From Salipiger sp. CCB-MM3 (GTDB lineage Bacteria > Pseudomonadota > Alphaproteobacteria > Rhodobacterales > Rhodobacteraceae): a stretch of DNA of 64,000 nt. A program made the position numbers and the translations under genes. The notes below the pieces were generated by a model, which saw only the letters and a list, made by a program, of their open reading frames with translations, was not told where the DNA came from and made no database searches. The DNA is taken from contig NZ_CP014596.1 of NCBI RefSeq assembly GCF_001687105.1, positions 358,501 to 422,500 on the forward strand, in the 5' to 3' direction. The first letter of the stretch is position 1; every line of letters starts with the position of its first letter. Of this stretch, positions 37,329 through 46,484 are shown one piece after another.

Positions 37329-37362
37329 CATTTAACCCGGACCACTCGATGGGGTCAGCTCA

Positions 37363-37610
37363 TCTCCGACGAGGCCGTCGCTGGACGCGCGATCGACGAG
37401 TTGCACGAGATCGTCGAGAATGTGGTCGTCCATTGGGACGCGGACGCGGACGGTCACCGTCTGGAGCTGTCGGCTAATCTCTCGGAGATGCTACGCAAAT
37501 CGGCGCCGATTAAACTCGACGCCGTCCGAGGCGATATTTTCGCGAAAGTTGGTTGCGGGAGCACGCATTGGCCTGAACCGAACGGCCTGCGAGCGACATT
37601 CATGACATAG
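37363..37610 (+). pseudogene. 3' end of a large serine recombinase gene, cut by IS copy 2
   Basis: The frame enters from the IS junction as ISDEAVAGRAIDELHEIVEN and continues VVVHWDADADGHRLELSANL to a stop at 37610. It aligns with the C-terminus of the intact recombinase at 60376 (LRDEAIRTPALEVLRGLIER, then VVV and LELEGAITAMI). The distance from LEL to the tRNA-fMet-like end sequence is 18 residues against 17 in the intact gene. It is a relic of a related element. Confidence 0.75.
37550..37561. repeat. Candidate att site: 12-bp copy of the tRNA-fMet 3' end
   Basis: TGGTTGCGGGAG is identical to 61976-61987, the CCA end and acceptor stem of tRNA-fMet read on the plus strand. At both places it follows the 3' part of a serine recombinase gene at nearly the same distance. 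This supports an attachment core shared by two tandem elements. Confidence 0.6.
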
Positions 37611-38003
37611 CTTTGGCGGAGCGCAAGCCTGAGCACGCGCGCTGGCGCCGTCCGGCCGCAATGCGCAGATTGCGGATATGCAGATTGCCTATGCGCTGTC
37701 GAGACTGGTCAGCGAAACGGCCCAAAGGACATGTTAATATGTTGCTTGGCTGTTGGCTCGGCCAGTGCACATGGCACGTGTGCCACTTGGCGACGCGTAG
37801 CGTGAGAAGTCTCATGGCGCCATGAGAAGACCGACTGCAGATATTCCCCCTCATCAAGAACTTTGATTGAAATGGTGAGCAAATGGAAAGTAGACAGGTG
37901 CGCGTCGGGAAGCCGCAGAAACTCGGGCGCTTCGGCGCAACGGCTTACCTCTGAAAGGTTTCTCGGTGTGACGACGCTTCCTGAGGCAAGGAAAAGGTTA
38001 GAG

Positions 38004-39281
38004 ATGAGCGTAAGTGAAGAAGAAGTAAGAGGGAAGCTGGCCGCTTACTTGGAAAACAATAGTTACTCTGAGGTAAGCAAAGGCAATGATGGGATAATCT
38101 TCATCGCAACCCCTTGGGGTGACAAGACGATCGGGCTGGTTATCCCAGATGACTCCGATAAGCAATATAGCCTCTTCGAGAGCCTCAATGGAAGCACTCT
38201 TCCTGAGAAATACTCGGCAATTTATCATAGAGACACCAAGAAACTGGAGGTCATATGGACCGCATATCACTTGAATTCGGCGAGCGCGGAAACTGCAGAG
38301 CGAGAGTTTGAGTTCCTATTTGGTGGGAATACCCATAAATGTTGGTTTGGAGAGGCGTCCCAGCGACTGATGAGTATCGCCGCTTGCGCTGAGCCGGTTT
38401 CAAATTCAAATGCAACGAACTACAGAAACTTAACGTCATTCATGCTTCTTCAGCGAACTGAGGATGGCGAAGACGGTCATCACGGGGGACGCGCGCTGAG
38501 TACCCCAAGGTCTTTCTACATTGATTTAGGAGAGCTGGATTGGGAAGAGATTGACAACTTGGTTATCCATCTCAATGCCTTCATGTCGTACTATGACACG
38601 AAGACCCCTCAAGTGCTCATTCACGAACCTATCGCGAAAGACTTTTCAGCAAGGGACCGGTATCTTCATGGAGAATTTCCTAAGAAGATATCTGGCCGCG
38701 AGATCGACATCAATGCACTGAACTACTGGAGGGAAGCGACACTCTCAGGCAATGAGATCGTGACCTTCTTAACTTGCTATCGAATTATTGAGTATCTCGC
38801 CTTTCATTTTATCGAATCTCAAACGCGGTCCCGCATTAAGAAGATACTATCATCTCCGCACGCCCATTCTAAAATTGATGCCACAATGAGATCTGTGGTG
38901 GAGGCGCTATCAGCAAAGAGCGCCACTGATGATATACCGAAGGCTCAAAATCTCATAACTGAAACCATCAATATGGAGCTACTCTGGACAGAAATTACAC
39001 GGCATAAAAAATATTTCTGCACGCCGACCAATTTTGACGGTGGCTACGCCGTGAAGAGCCTCATCACTGAGAAGGATTCTCTCGAAACTTTTTCGAACAA
39101 TGGGGTACGGAACACCTTTGATAGATTGCGCGGCATTCGGAATGCCTTGTCACACGGTCAGGATCAACAGACACGCAGCGTGATCCGGCCGACGGCGCAC
39201 AATCGCCGTCTCATCAGGCCTTGGCTGAACCTTATTGAAATCATTGCAGGGGAAGCTATGTTGAACAGCGAAGTGGTGTAA
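38004..39281 (+). CDS. HEPN-domain protein, possible anti-phage factor
   Basis: This protein of about 425 residues has clearly lower GC content than its surroundings, a sign of transfer. The C-terminal part has the HEPN ribonuclease-type motif RNALSH (Arg379, His384) in FDRLRGIRNALSHGQDQ, followed by a helical end. The N-terminal 250 residues are not assigned to a family (IFIATPWGDKTIGLVIPDD; FYIDLGELDWEEIDNLVIHL). HEPN proteins of this size include ApeA-type abortive-infection effectors; whether this is one is inference. ATG 38004 was chosen over a TTG 47 codons upstream because the extension looks noncoding. Confidence 0.65.
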   Translation: MSVSEEEVRGKLAAYLENNSYSEVSKGNDGIIFIATPWGDKTIGLVIPDDSDKQYSLFESLNGSTLPEKYSAIYHRDTKKLEVIWTAYHLNSASAETAEREFEFLFGGNTHKCWFGEASQRLMSIAACAEPVSNSNATNYRNLTSFMLLQRTEDGEDGHHGGRALSTPRSFYIDLGELDWEEIDNLVIHLNAFMSYYDTKTPQVLIHEPIAKDFSARDRYLHGEFPKKISGREIDINALNYWREATLSGNEIVTFLTCYRIIEYLAFHFIESQTRSRIKKILSSPHAHSKIDATMRSVVEALSAKSATDDIPKAQNLITETINMELLWTEITRHKKYFCTPTNFDGGYAVKSLITEKDSLETFSNNGVRNTFDRLRGIRNALSHGQDQQTRSVIRPTAHNRRLIRPWLNLIEIIAGEAMLNSEVV

Positions 39282-39818
39282 GCCACATGACTTTAGGAGC
39301 AACCTCCATGAGCAACCCTGACTAAATCTCTACATTTAGCGCTATGATCGCTTACTGACACCACATATAGATGCCGTCATGCAGCAGAGCATGGCGGCAT
39401 TGTTTCATGCGATTCGGCTCTCTACCTCTCTCTGAGGCACTTCTCCGATGGGTGCGAGACGCCCGATTGATCTGGTGGAGTCATCATCCCGCGCGCGTGC
39501 TTCGCACGAACCTCGCCGTTCGGCAGGTTGTGATACAAAATTACACTTCCCTGTCCACTCTGACCGTCTGCGATCAGCGTACCGAAGATCGACTGTCAGC
39601 CCTTCATGTCGGCTCAGAGCAGACCGGCCTATTTTCCACGAAGGGCAGCTACGGGCTGGGACCAGCCGAATGCACTCGCAGCGAGGGCGTGGCCCTGCAC
39701 CCACGATTCAGACTTGTCGCCGTTTCGCAGCACTGCGGTGCTGGGTCTCCATGGTAGCATTACGCCGCCGGCAACGGGTCGGAGATGGGGCTGGGCGCGG
39801 TGGAGGGAAACCTTCACC

Positions 39819-40451
39819 ATGGAAAATGAGAACCTACCCGCCGTCCGCCCCACCAAACCCGCCTGGAACCGTGGCCGCATTATCGGTCAAAAGCGGCCCC
39901 TCTTACCTCGACACGTCTGGGCCATCCGTGTCCGTTTGGAAATCGCAGCGAAGATCCGCGACCTCGCCCTCTTCAACCTAGCGATCGACAGCAAGTTACG
40001 CGGCTGCGACCTAGTGTGCCTGAAAGTGGCGGACGTGCTTTCTGCCGGTTCGATCAAGGAGCGCGTATCGGTCGTGCAGCAGAAAACTCGACAGCCAGTG
40101 CGCTTCGAGATCACCGAGGGCACGAGGCGGTCATTGATGGCCTGGCTCGCTAGCCCGACGATGAGGGGCAGAGAATATCTATGGCCCGGCCGCGTTCATG
40201 ATCGTCTGCACATTTCGACGCGGCAGTATGCCCGATTGGTAAAGGGCTGGGTGAGCTCCATCGGGCTAGAGCAGTCTGCGTATGCCACGCATTCGATGAG
40301 AAGGACAAAGGTGGCTCAAATCTACCGCAAGACCGGCAACTTGCGCGCCGTTCAGTTACTGCTCGGGCATTGTAAGATGGACAGTACCGTTCGCTACCTG
40401 GGTGTGGAGTTAGAAGACGCCCTGACAATTTCTGAGGCGGTGGACCTCTGA
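39819..40451 (+). CDS. Short tyrosine-type integrase/recombinase
   Basis: This 210-residue tyrosine recombinase has mainly the catalytic domain. Arg is in DSKLRGCDLVCLKV, the HxxR box in THSMRRTKVAQIY, GH in QLLLGHCKMDSTV and the nucleophile Tyr in VRYLGVELEDAL. It lacks the usual SAM-like core-binding domain, as do several short plasmid or island integrases. ATG 39819 (MENENLPAVRPTK) was chosen; the longer frame covers a repeat-like intergenic stretch. Confidence 0.88.
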   Translation: MENENLPAVRPTKPAWNRGRIIGQKRPLLPRHVWAIRVRLEIAAKIRDLALFNLAIDSKLRGCDLVCLKVADVLSAGSIKERVSVVQQKTRQPVRFEITEGTRRSLMAWLASPTMRGREYLWPGRVHDRLHISTRQYARLVKGWVSSIGLEQSAYATHSMRRTKVAQIYRKTGNLRAVQLLLGHCKMDSTVRYLGVELEDALTISEAVDL

Positions 40452-40499
40452 GAAATCGATCTTCGGACCTTGACCATGGACAGGGCTAAGGCCCGGAGC

Positions 40500-40557
40500 C
40501 AGCCCAAACTTGCCCTTCGCCTAGAGGCGCTCTGTCCGGCGAAGCGGACCTTCATCC
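40500..40557. repeat. Dispersed intergenic repeat, copy 1
   Basis: About 58 bp matches 44474-44530 with scattered differences. The conserved parts are CAGCCC, GCCCTTCGC and GCGAAGCGGACCTTCAT. Part of the same core (ATGAAGGTCCGC, opposite strand) occurs near 55343. It sits between two genes. Confidence 0.65.
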
Positions 40558-40684
40558 CGGGTGCGCCCTTGATGAGTTTGCGCAGTATGGTGGACCTGGC
40601 TCCAGGCAGGGGCGCCCATCTGGCTGGTGCACCTGGCCTCTCCAGTCGCACTACGAGCTTCTGCAATTGGTTAATTCCAGCTCC

Positions 40685-43207
40685 CTAGATGAGGATCGTC
40701 GACTCGTCGAAGAAATCGGTCGTCAGGATGTAATCGACCGGCACCTCGGTGTCCGCGGTGAAGAGCGCGTCGCTTTCGGTGAAATTGCCCGCCCCGTCGT
40801 TCTGCAGCAGCACGACCGTGCCGGTCGACTCGAGGCGAGCGAGGAGGTCGAGGTCGCCGTCGAGGTCGAAATCACCGTCCTTCAGCATGCCTCCGACGAT
40901 CGACGGATCGTAGCCGGTCTCGACCAGTTCGACCCTCTCTGTGCCGACCACCACGTCATAGGTCACGAGACCGGGCGCGCGCGGTGTAAGGTTCGCGCCG
41001 AGGTTGACGATTTCAATCTGCGGATCGCCGTCGAAGTTGCCTGCCTTCGCGCCGCCGATGAAGGAATCCTCTCCCGGTGGGTCGATCGAGGCACCGCCGT
41101 CGAGCGCGCCGGTTCCATCGTTGAGATAGATGAATCTCCCGCGTCCATCGCCCCAGGCGCCGAACAGCACGTCGGTGTCTCCGTCGTTGTCCACGTCCTC
41201 GAAATCGTCGAACCAGGTGCCTTCGCCAGCCGAAAGCGAGTCCACAGCGATGAAGTGCCCAGTGCCGTCGTTGACCGTGACAATCGTCTCTGCCGGCCAG
41301 TATGCTGTGAAGAAGACGAGGTCCTCCAACCCGTCGCCATTCATCTCGGCGAAATGCGCCTCAGTCGAAATTTCATTGAGCAAGGCCCAAGCCGCCGACT
41401 TCAGCGCAAACTGGCCATTTCCGCCATTTTCGAAGACGAAAAGGGTATTCGACGCATTGCCGAGCGCCGCAAGATCGAGGTCACCGTCGCCGTCGATGTC
41501 GCTGATGTCGGCGGCTGAGAAGACGTTGGCGGCCCAGGTTACGCGTCCCTCGTCGAGGCCGATGTTGACGGTCAGCTCTTCCGTGGTACTGGTTCCCTCG
41601 ATGAACACACCGGTTCCGTTATTGGCAAAAAGCGTGGTTGTCACCGAATAGCTGTAGCCGGGCGTGTCTTCAGCCGGCAGGTACGGCAGGTCCGCTACCA
41701 CCCGCAGGATGTCGCTGTCGCCGTCCCCGTCGAAATCCCCGCTCAGGAAATCGAGCGGTTGCAGCCCGGACGGGTCCGCTTCGGCGCTGATGCCGGTGTC
41801 GCGCGCCTCGAACTGCCCGTCGCCGTCGTTCAGCCCGATAAACAGCGAGCCGCCTGAGGCAAAGAGCAGGTCCAGCGAGGGTTCCGGCACGGGCGGTTCT
41901 GGATCGGTTGGGGTGAGGCGGATGTAGTCGGTCCGCAGCGGCTCGCGCCCATCGGCGAAGCCAACCAGTTCCAGCCTGTCACCGGCCTCAAGCGCGACCG
42001 AGGTGATCTCGTGCTCGGTGGCGCTGGCCCGGTTGGCGATACTGCTGCCGTCGGTGCCGTCCCAGTCGAAGGCGGCTATCTGCACCCCGTTGAGCAGCGC
42101 CCGCATCGAAGCGACGCCGTCGGTCTCGTCGAAGTAGCCGATGGCCAGATCGTAGGTGCCGGTCTCTTCGAAGGTCCAGGCGGCGCGCGCCTCGCCGCTG
42201 CCGGTGGCCTGCAGCATATAGCCGCCCGAGGCCGCTCCGTTGCGGGCCACGGCGAAGCCCGAGACGATCTCGAAATCCTCGGCCTCGTAGAGCGCGGGAA
42301 GCGGGGTCGGATCGGGGCCGGGCGTGACGGCGGTCAAGTCCACATAGTCGACGCGCAGCGGTTCGCGGCCGTCGCCGATGCCGGCAAGCTCCAGCACGTC
42401 GCCCGCGGCCACCTTCACGCCGTCGAGCGTGTACGTGGCCCGGCTGGCAAGGTTCGCCAGCGTGCTGCCGGCGCTGCTGTCCCAATCGAAGCTGGCGAGG
42501 ACACTGCCGTTGAGCAGCACGTCGAGCCTCGACACGCCGTCGGTCTCGTCGAAATAGCCGATGGTCAGATCGAAGGTGCCGCCCTGCGTCAGCGTATAGC
42601 TGGCGCGCGCCTCCTGCGCGGAGTTGGAATGTTGCAGCACCGCGCCTCCCGAGGCCGCGCCGTTCTGCGCGATCTCGAAGCCCGAGAGGATGGTGAAATC
42701 TTCCGCCTCCATCCGCGTGGTCTCTCCGGTGGGCGGAACGGCCGTACTGGCGGTGACATCAAGGTAGTCGGTGCGCAGCGGCTCGCCGAGGTTGGCCGCG
42801 CCGCTCAGCTCCAGCACGTCCCCCGGAGCCAGCAGGACACCTGCGATCATATGCTCGGCCTTGCTGGCGGCGGTGACGATGGCGGTGCCGGCGAGCGAGT
42901 CCCAATCGAAAGCGTCGATCACCGCGCCGTTCAGCAGGACCTCGAGATGCGACACGCCGTCGGTCTCGTCCATGTAGCCGACCGTCAGGTCGTAGAGCCC
43001 GGCCAGGCCCGAGAACACGCCCCCCGCCTGCGAACTGGACGCGGTCGCCGCGAGCACCGCCTGTCCCGAGGCGTGCGGATTGCTGGCGATCTCAAAGCCG
43101 CCGGCGATGCCGAGTGCCTCGGCTTCGGTGCGCCCCGTCGAGATCGGAGCGGACAGGAATACATCGGGGAACGAGAAAACGGCTTCAACAAAAGGGTTAC
43201 CGGGCAT
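40685..43207 (-). CDS. Large FG-GAP/VCBS surface protein with three tandem carbohydrate-binding-like repeats
   Basis: This 840-residue acidic protein carries three repeats of about 125-135 residues at the N-terminus (about 25-430). Each has the signature ETDGV, an LLNG-x6-FDWD box and a terminal EPLR-x-DY. They look like malectin/CBM-type beta-sandwich domains. The C-terminal half has FG-GAP-like calcium-binding repeats (DFDGDGDSDIL, DIDGDGDLDLA, DVDNDGDTDVL, DFDLDGDLDLL). A GGGGAGG ribosome-binding site supports ATG 43207. There is no N-terminal signal peptide, so type I secretion or another route is likely if it is exported. Confidence 0.85.
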   Translation of the reverse strand: MPGNPFVEAVFSFPDVFLSAPISTGRTEAEALGIAGGFEIASNPHASGQAVLAATASSSQAGGVFSGLAGLYDLTVGYMDETDGVSHLEVLLNGAVIDAFDWDSLAGTAIVTAASKAEHMIAGVLLAPGDVLELSGAANLGEPLRTDYLDVTASTAVPPTGETTRMEAEDFTILSGFEIAQNGAASGGAVLQHSNSAQEARASYTLTQGGTFDLTIGYFDETDGVSRLDVLLNGSVLASFDWDSSAGSTLANLASRATYTLDGVKVAAGDVLELAGIGDGREPLRVDYVDLTAVTPGPDPTPLPALYEAEDFEIVSGFAVARNGAASGGYMLQATGSGEARAAWTFEETGTYDLAIGYFDETDGVASMRALLNGVQIAAFDWDGTDGSSIANRASATEHEITSVALEAGDRLELVGFADGREPLRTDYIRLTPTDPEPPVPEPSLDLLFASGGSLFIGLNDGDGQFEARDTGISAEADPSGLQPLDFLSGDFDGDGDSDILRVVADLPYLPAEDTPGYSYSVTTTLFANNGTGVFIEGTSTTEELTVNIGLDEGRVTWAANVFSAADISDIDGDGDLDLAALGNASNTLFVFENGGNGQFALKSAAWALLNEISTEAHFAEMNGDGLEDLVFFTAYWPAETIVTVNDGTGHFIAVDSLSAGEGTWFDDFEDVDNDGDTDVLFGAWGDGRGRFIYLNDGTGALDGGASIDPPGEDSFIGGAKAGNFDGDPQIEIVNLGANLTPRAPGLVTYDVVVGTERVELVETGYDPSIVGGMLKDGDFDLDGDLDLLARLESTGTVVLLQNDGAGNFTESDALFTADTEVPVDYILTTDFFDESTILI

Positions 43208-43988
43208 GATGAACCTCCCCTCATGAAAAGCTATATTTGAATTCCATATTATGAATATGTAATTCAACCTGTCCGAGTCCCTCCCGCCGGTCAAGGTGGC
43301 AGCTTGTGTCAGGCGGACAGCGCATGGCGTGCAGCTCCCGAGATGCGCAGGTCCCGTCCGTCCGTCGCTGCTGGAGAAACCAACGGGCGGGCGGTTGCGT
43401 GTTGGGCATCGTGAAGCGATGTGGCGGACGGCCCTTCCACCCTCGCGCCCGAGAGGCATGCTAGACCTGCGATTTTAATAAGAGGCCCCCAGCACATGGA
43501 TCAAGCTCAGCCCAGTCCCACCGCGCGGGGCGCACCAAGCGCGCCTCGCGTCACCCGGCATAGACTGCACGCTGCACGTGCGGGTAAGGGCGACAGGACT
43601 CCAAGTGCCTGGGCCAGCCCTTCAGGCAAGGCGATTTTCTATGGAATTGGCTCGGGACCGATCGCTTAGCCCCGCTTGAACGACAGCTGTCGGGATGTGA
43701 ACCGGGCGGGGCTAAGTCCGGTTGCTGCGCACAGCGGAAGAGAGCACTCGCATGGGTCCCGCGATTTGCGCCGGTGATTCCATATTGAGGGTTCGTAGAT
43801 GCACGAGCTGTAAACCGCGTCTTTCTGGGTCAGCATCAACTCGCTGATTTAAGGTGCTTGTCGGCGGGCTTGCGTGGAGGGAACTGATGCCGCGGCTTGC
43901 GGGAGGTTGCTGACGGGGGCAGTATCAAAGCCTCATTTTTGGAAGCTGCGTGTCAGCTAATCGCGAAAACATTTCAGGGAGAAATTCT
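43208..43988. other. Intergenic region with no supported gene
   Basis: This 781-bp stretch has only short frames with poor codon use and no ribosome-binding sites. It contains the promoter side of the FG-GAP gene (AT-rich near 43215-43265) and, at the right end, the ribosome-binding site AGGGAGA for the next small gene. Confidence 0.45.
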
Positions 43989-44162
43989 ATGAGCGTCAGG
44001 GTTAGTAAGAAGGTAAAGGGCGGCAATATCTCGGTGGGAAGTGGCGGCAACCACGCGAAAGTGGGGGGCAAAGTTGGAAGTGTGAACGTCGGCAAGAAGG
44101 GCGTCACAGCGCGTGTCAAGATTCCCGGAACTGGGATCAGCGTGAACAAGAAGATCAAGTGA
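43989..44162 (+). CDS. Small basic Gly/Lys/Val-rich protein (DUF4236-like)
   Basis: This 57-residue protein starts at ATG 43989 with GGGAGA 6-7 nt upstream. It ends GKKGVTARVKIPGTGISVNKK, close to the pattern of DUF4236 (VNVGKRGV...PGTGLSY). It is strongly basic and lacks a signal peptide. Its function is unknown. Confidence 0.7.
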   Translation: MSVRVSKKVKGGNISVGSGGNHAKVGGKVGSVNVGKKGVTARVKIPGTGISVNKKIK

Positions 44163-44221
44163 GCTATCGGAACCGCGTTGGCTTGATCAGAGCGAACCCG
44201 TGTACTGACGACGCGTCACAT

Positions 44222-44482
44222 GTGGGCGCGCAGGCGAACGATCATGGTGGGCCGGAACACGGCGACAAAGACTGGGAGGTGCTCTAGGACGGGCGCCCGG
44301 TCGGTCGCATCTACGCGACCATGCTCCGCGACCCAGACCGCAGCTGGATGTCGTTCGTGCAGGTCGGCCAGCTGGCGCATGGCTACGCGAAGAACATGGA
44401 GGCTGCCTTAGAGCAGGCGCCGCGGCGGTTGGGCCGATCCGGGTTTGTTGGACAGGGGCCGTTCGGCCGCTCGCAGCCCTAA
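44222..44482 (+). pseudogene. Possible broken gene with an internal stop
   Basis: The frame reads DWEVL-stop-DGRPVGRIYATM then SWMSFVQVGQLAHGYAKNME to a stop at 44480-44482. A TAG at 44285 interrupts a phrase (DWEVLxDGRPVGRIY) that looks like one small-protein domain of alphaproteobacteria. The 3' end runs into the dispersed repeat. The call is tentative. Confidence 0.35.
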
Positions 44483-44530
44483 CTCGCCCTTCGCTTGGAA
44501 GTGCCTTGCCCAGCGAAGCGGACCTTCATC
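44474..44530. repeat. Dispersed intergenic repeat, copy 2
   Basis: Matches 40500-40557: CAGCCC, CGCCCTTCGCT and AGCGAAGCGGACCTTCAT are shared. Repeats of this kind lie only between genes in this window. Confidence 0.65.
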
Positions 44531-44653
44531 GCGAGAGCGGCACCGAGTAGTGTGCGGACTTTTCTGCCATTCTCGTTGACCGTTCCAAGGTCTGCTTCGA
44601 CAATTCAGCGATGTCGAGGACGGTCGCTTGCGGTCACCATAAGCCATACAGAT

Positions 44654-45739
44654 TCAGGTTGTATTGGCTTCGATGGCAGCCTCTTCTGCAAGTGTTTGCC
44701 AACGCCGCAGCGTCGCTTGGTTTTCAGTCAGCCAACGCCGCAAAGCGTCAGCAGTGACCATGCCAGCTTCGATCTCCGTACGCTGTTCATCGAAGCTACC
44801 CTGATTATCGACGGGTGACGTTGCAATCGACATTTTCAACCCCGGATTGGGCCTGACCTTCGTCGGCTTCTGCGCGTCAAACTTGGCGCCAATTGCCTGC
44901 ACATCTGCTTCCAACTGTGCGCGAATGGCAGGGAGGGCGGCACCCCACCCTCCAAAGGTCACTGCGACATAGTTCGCTCGGCGCTCTGACCCTCGACCAA
45001 GTTCGTGCGCGAAGCGACGAGGTCGTATGTCTTGCGGCAGCGTCTTGAGTGTCGCAGTCTGGTCGAAGATCATTGATGTACTTTCGCGCGGACTGGCCGA
45101 CTTCAACATTGAGGACCCAGGGCGAATGTCCGGCGCAACTTGCTCCAACAATGAGACATACAGCGCGTTGAAATCGCCCACGACCTTATCTGGGATAGGT
45201 GAGTAGCCTCGTCGGTGTTTGTGGATCGCTTGATCTAATACTGCTGAGCGAAACTCGTAGCGAAGGATCATGTCAGTCCCGGCCTCGTCCATCTGGTCGC
45301 GGAACCAGGCGGCGATCATCTCATATGTTACAGTGACGTCAAATTTTCCGGTGAAATTGGGGTGCTGGGCTGCATACGCTTCAGGGCACGCGATAATCAT
45401 GGCTGCGCTATGGAAGCCTTCGTCCAGTATGCCTAATTCATCGCGATAGCTTTCGGCCTGATCGGGCTGTTCCGTTGCGTCCAACTTGTTCTCGATGAGC
45501 AGCGCGACGCGTGTGCCGTCCCTTTGTTCAAGCTCAACAAAGATATCAATCTCGCGTCGAGAGCGAGTACGGCGTTTGGAATGTTTGACGTCCCAGGAAC
45601 GGAGCTGCCCATGGATACCGCACTGGGCTGCCATCCAAACCAAAAAGTCTGGCGCTGAGTGTAGTTCTTCGACCAGCAACAAATCAATGTCGCGCTCAGT
45701 TGCATGCGTAAGCGTTGGGATGAACTCGTCATCTGTCAT
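44654..45739 (-). CDS. PD-(D/E)XK nuclease-superfamily protein
   Basis: This 361-residue protein has the PD-(D/E)XK core REIDIFVEL (Asp65) then ALLIENKLDA (Glu83, Lys85), plus a QAESYRDEL helix that follows the core in PDDEXK_4-type proteins. The C-terminal two thirds are unassigned. Proteins of this type are often found in defence islands or as orphan nucleases. GC content is somewhat below that of the flanks. No partner gene is apparent. Confidence 0.75.
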   Translation of the reverse strand: MTDDEFIPTLTHATERDIDLLLVEELHSAPDFLVWMAAQCGIHGQLRSWDVKHSKRRTRSRREIDIFVELEQRDGTRVALLIENKLDATEQPDQAESYRDELGILDEGFHSAAMIIACPEAYAAQHPNFTGKFDVTVTYEMIAAWFRDQMDEAGTDMILRYEFRSAVLDQAIHKHRRGYSPIPDKVVGDFNALYVSLLEQVAPDIRPGSSMLKSASPRESTSMIFDQTATLKTLPQDIRPRRFAHELGRGSERRANYVAVTFGGWGAALPAIRAQLEADVQAIGAKFDAQKPTKVRPNPGLKMSIATSPVDNQGSFDEQRTEIEAGMVTADALRRWLTENQATLRRWQTLAEEAAIEANTT

Positions 45740-46484
45740 CAGGCAATATCCAGTTTTGGAATAAATCGAGAAGCTGGCCCTTCGCAGTCAAGTCTAAGCC
45801 GTTACCTCACATAGGAGAAGATGCCTAAGTAAAGCTAATCACCGCCCAAGTCATGCACATGCAAAAGGTGTGCTCGAAACCTTCAGATCGTCTCAAGAAC
45901 GGCATTTTTGCCACTGGCGGCTTTTCAGCTAGAATTTCTGGCGCAACCCGGATTGGTTTTGTCACGTATTTTGCCGACTTCCCAGGATTGGAAATTCGCC
46001 ATCCTGCAGCAACTTGGTAGGTTGGGCTCGGAGCGCGCTTGCGGCAGTGCAGCGAGCCGTGCATTTGGCGGGCAGTTGCGCCCGTCGCTGCCGGCCCAGT
46101 CCGACCGTCCGAAGCGACCGCCGGCGCATCATTGCAGCGTCACCGAAGCGGCCATTCATCCCCTCCGTAGCATTTCCAACGGCCCACGATCCGGTGTGCG
46201 TGACTTTACGGCCGTCCGCATTCAAACCAGCGACAAACTGCATCCTGCGCTCCGCAGACCTTCGGCCCCTTTTCTGCTTGTTGCTGGAAAGCCCACCGAC
46301 ATGGTCTCTCACTTCGCCATGGTCACCTGCCTGGAAAGAACCCTTCCGGCGCTCGGCCAAACAGAGCATTCCGACAGACCTAAGATTTTTCTTCCTCCAG
46401 GTGCATCCAGACCGGCCCGAGCCCGAGTCCTAGGAGTATCGAGCCCGCGGACTGGCCGCGCTCGAGACCTGAGGAGATTGAACG
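45740..46484. other. Intergenic region with no supported gene
   Basis: Here 745 bp lack a convincing gene. Short frames on both strands overlap each other and have no ribosome-binding sites. The sequence around 46030-46230 resembles other repeat-like intergenic stretches of the window. The right end carries GAGGAG, the ribosome-binding site for the next gene. Confidence 0.45.

Larger units (their letters stand above)
36125..37362 (+). mobile_element. IS3-family element, copy 2, complete (about 1238 bp)
   Basis: Imperfect terminal inverted repeats: left TGAGCCAGCCCCTTTGAAG, right (reverse complement) TGAGCTGACCCCATCGAG, both followed by TGGTCC. OrfA and OrfB are intact, with the IS407-group look. 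Left flank ATTC and right flank TCTC show no target-site duplication, so the two flanks were probably not neighbours when the element inserted. Confidence 0.88.

Noticed and set aside
45825..46064. 79-codon minus-strand frame with KSAKYVTKPIRVAPEILAEK
   Set aside because: Could be a fragment of an old element, but there is no domain, no start signal and the flanking sequence looks repeat-like.
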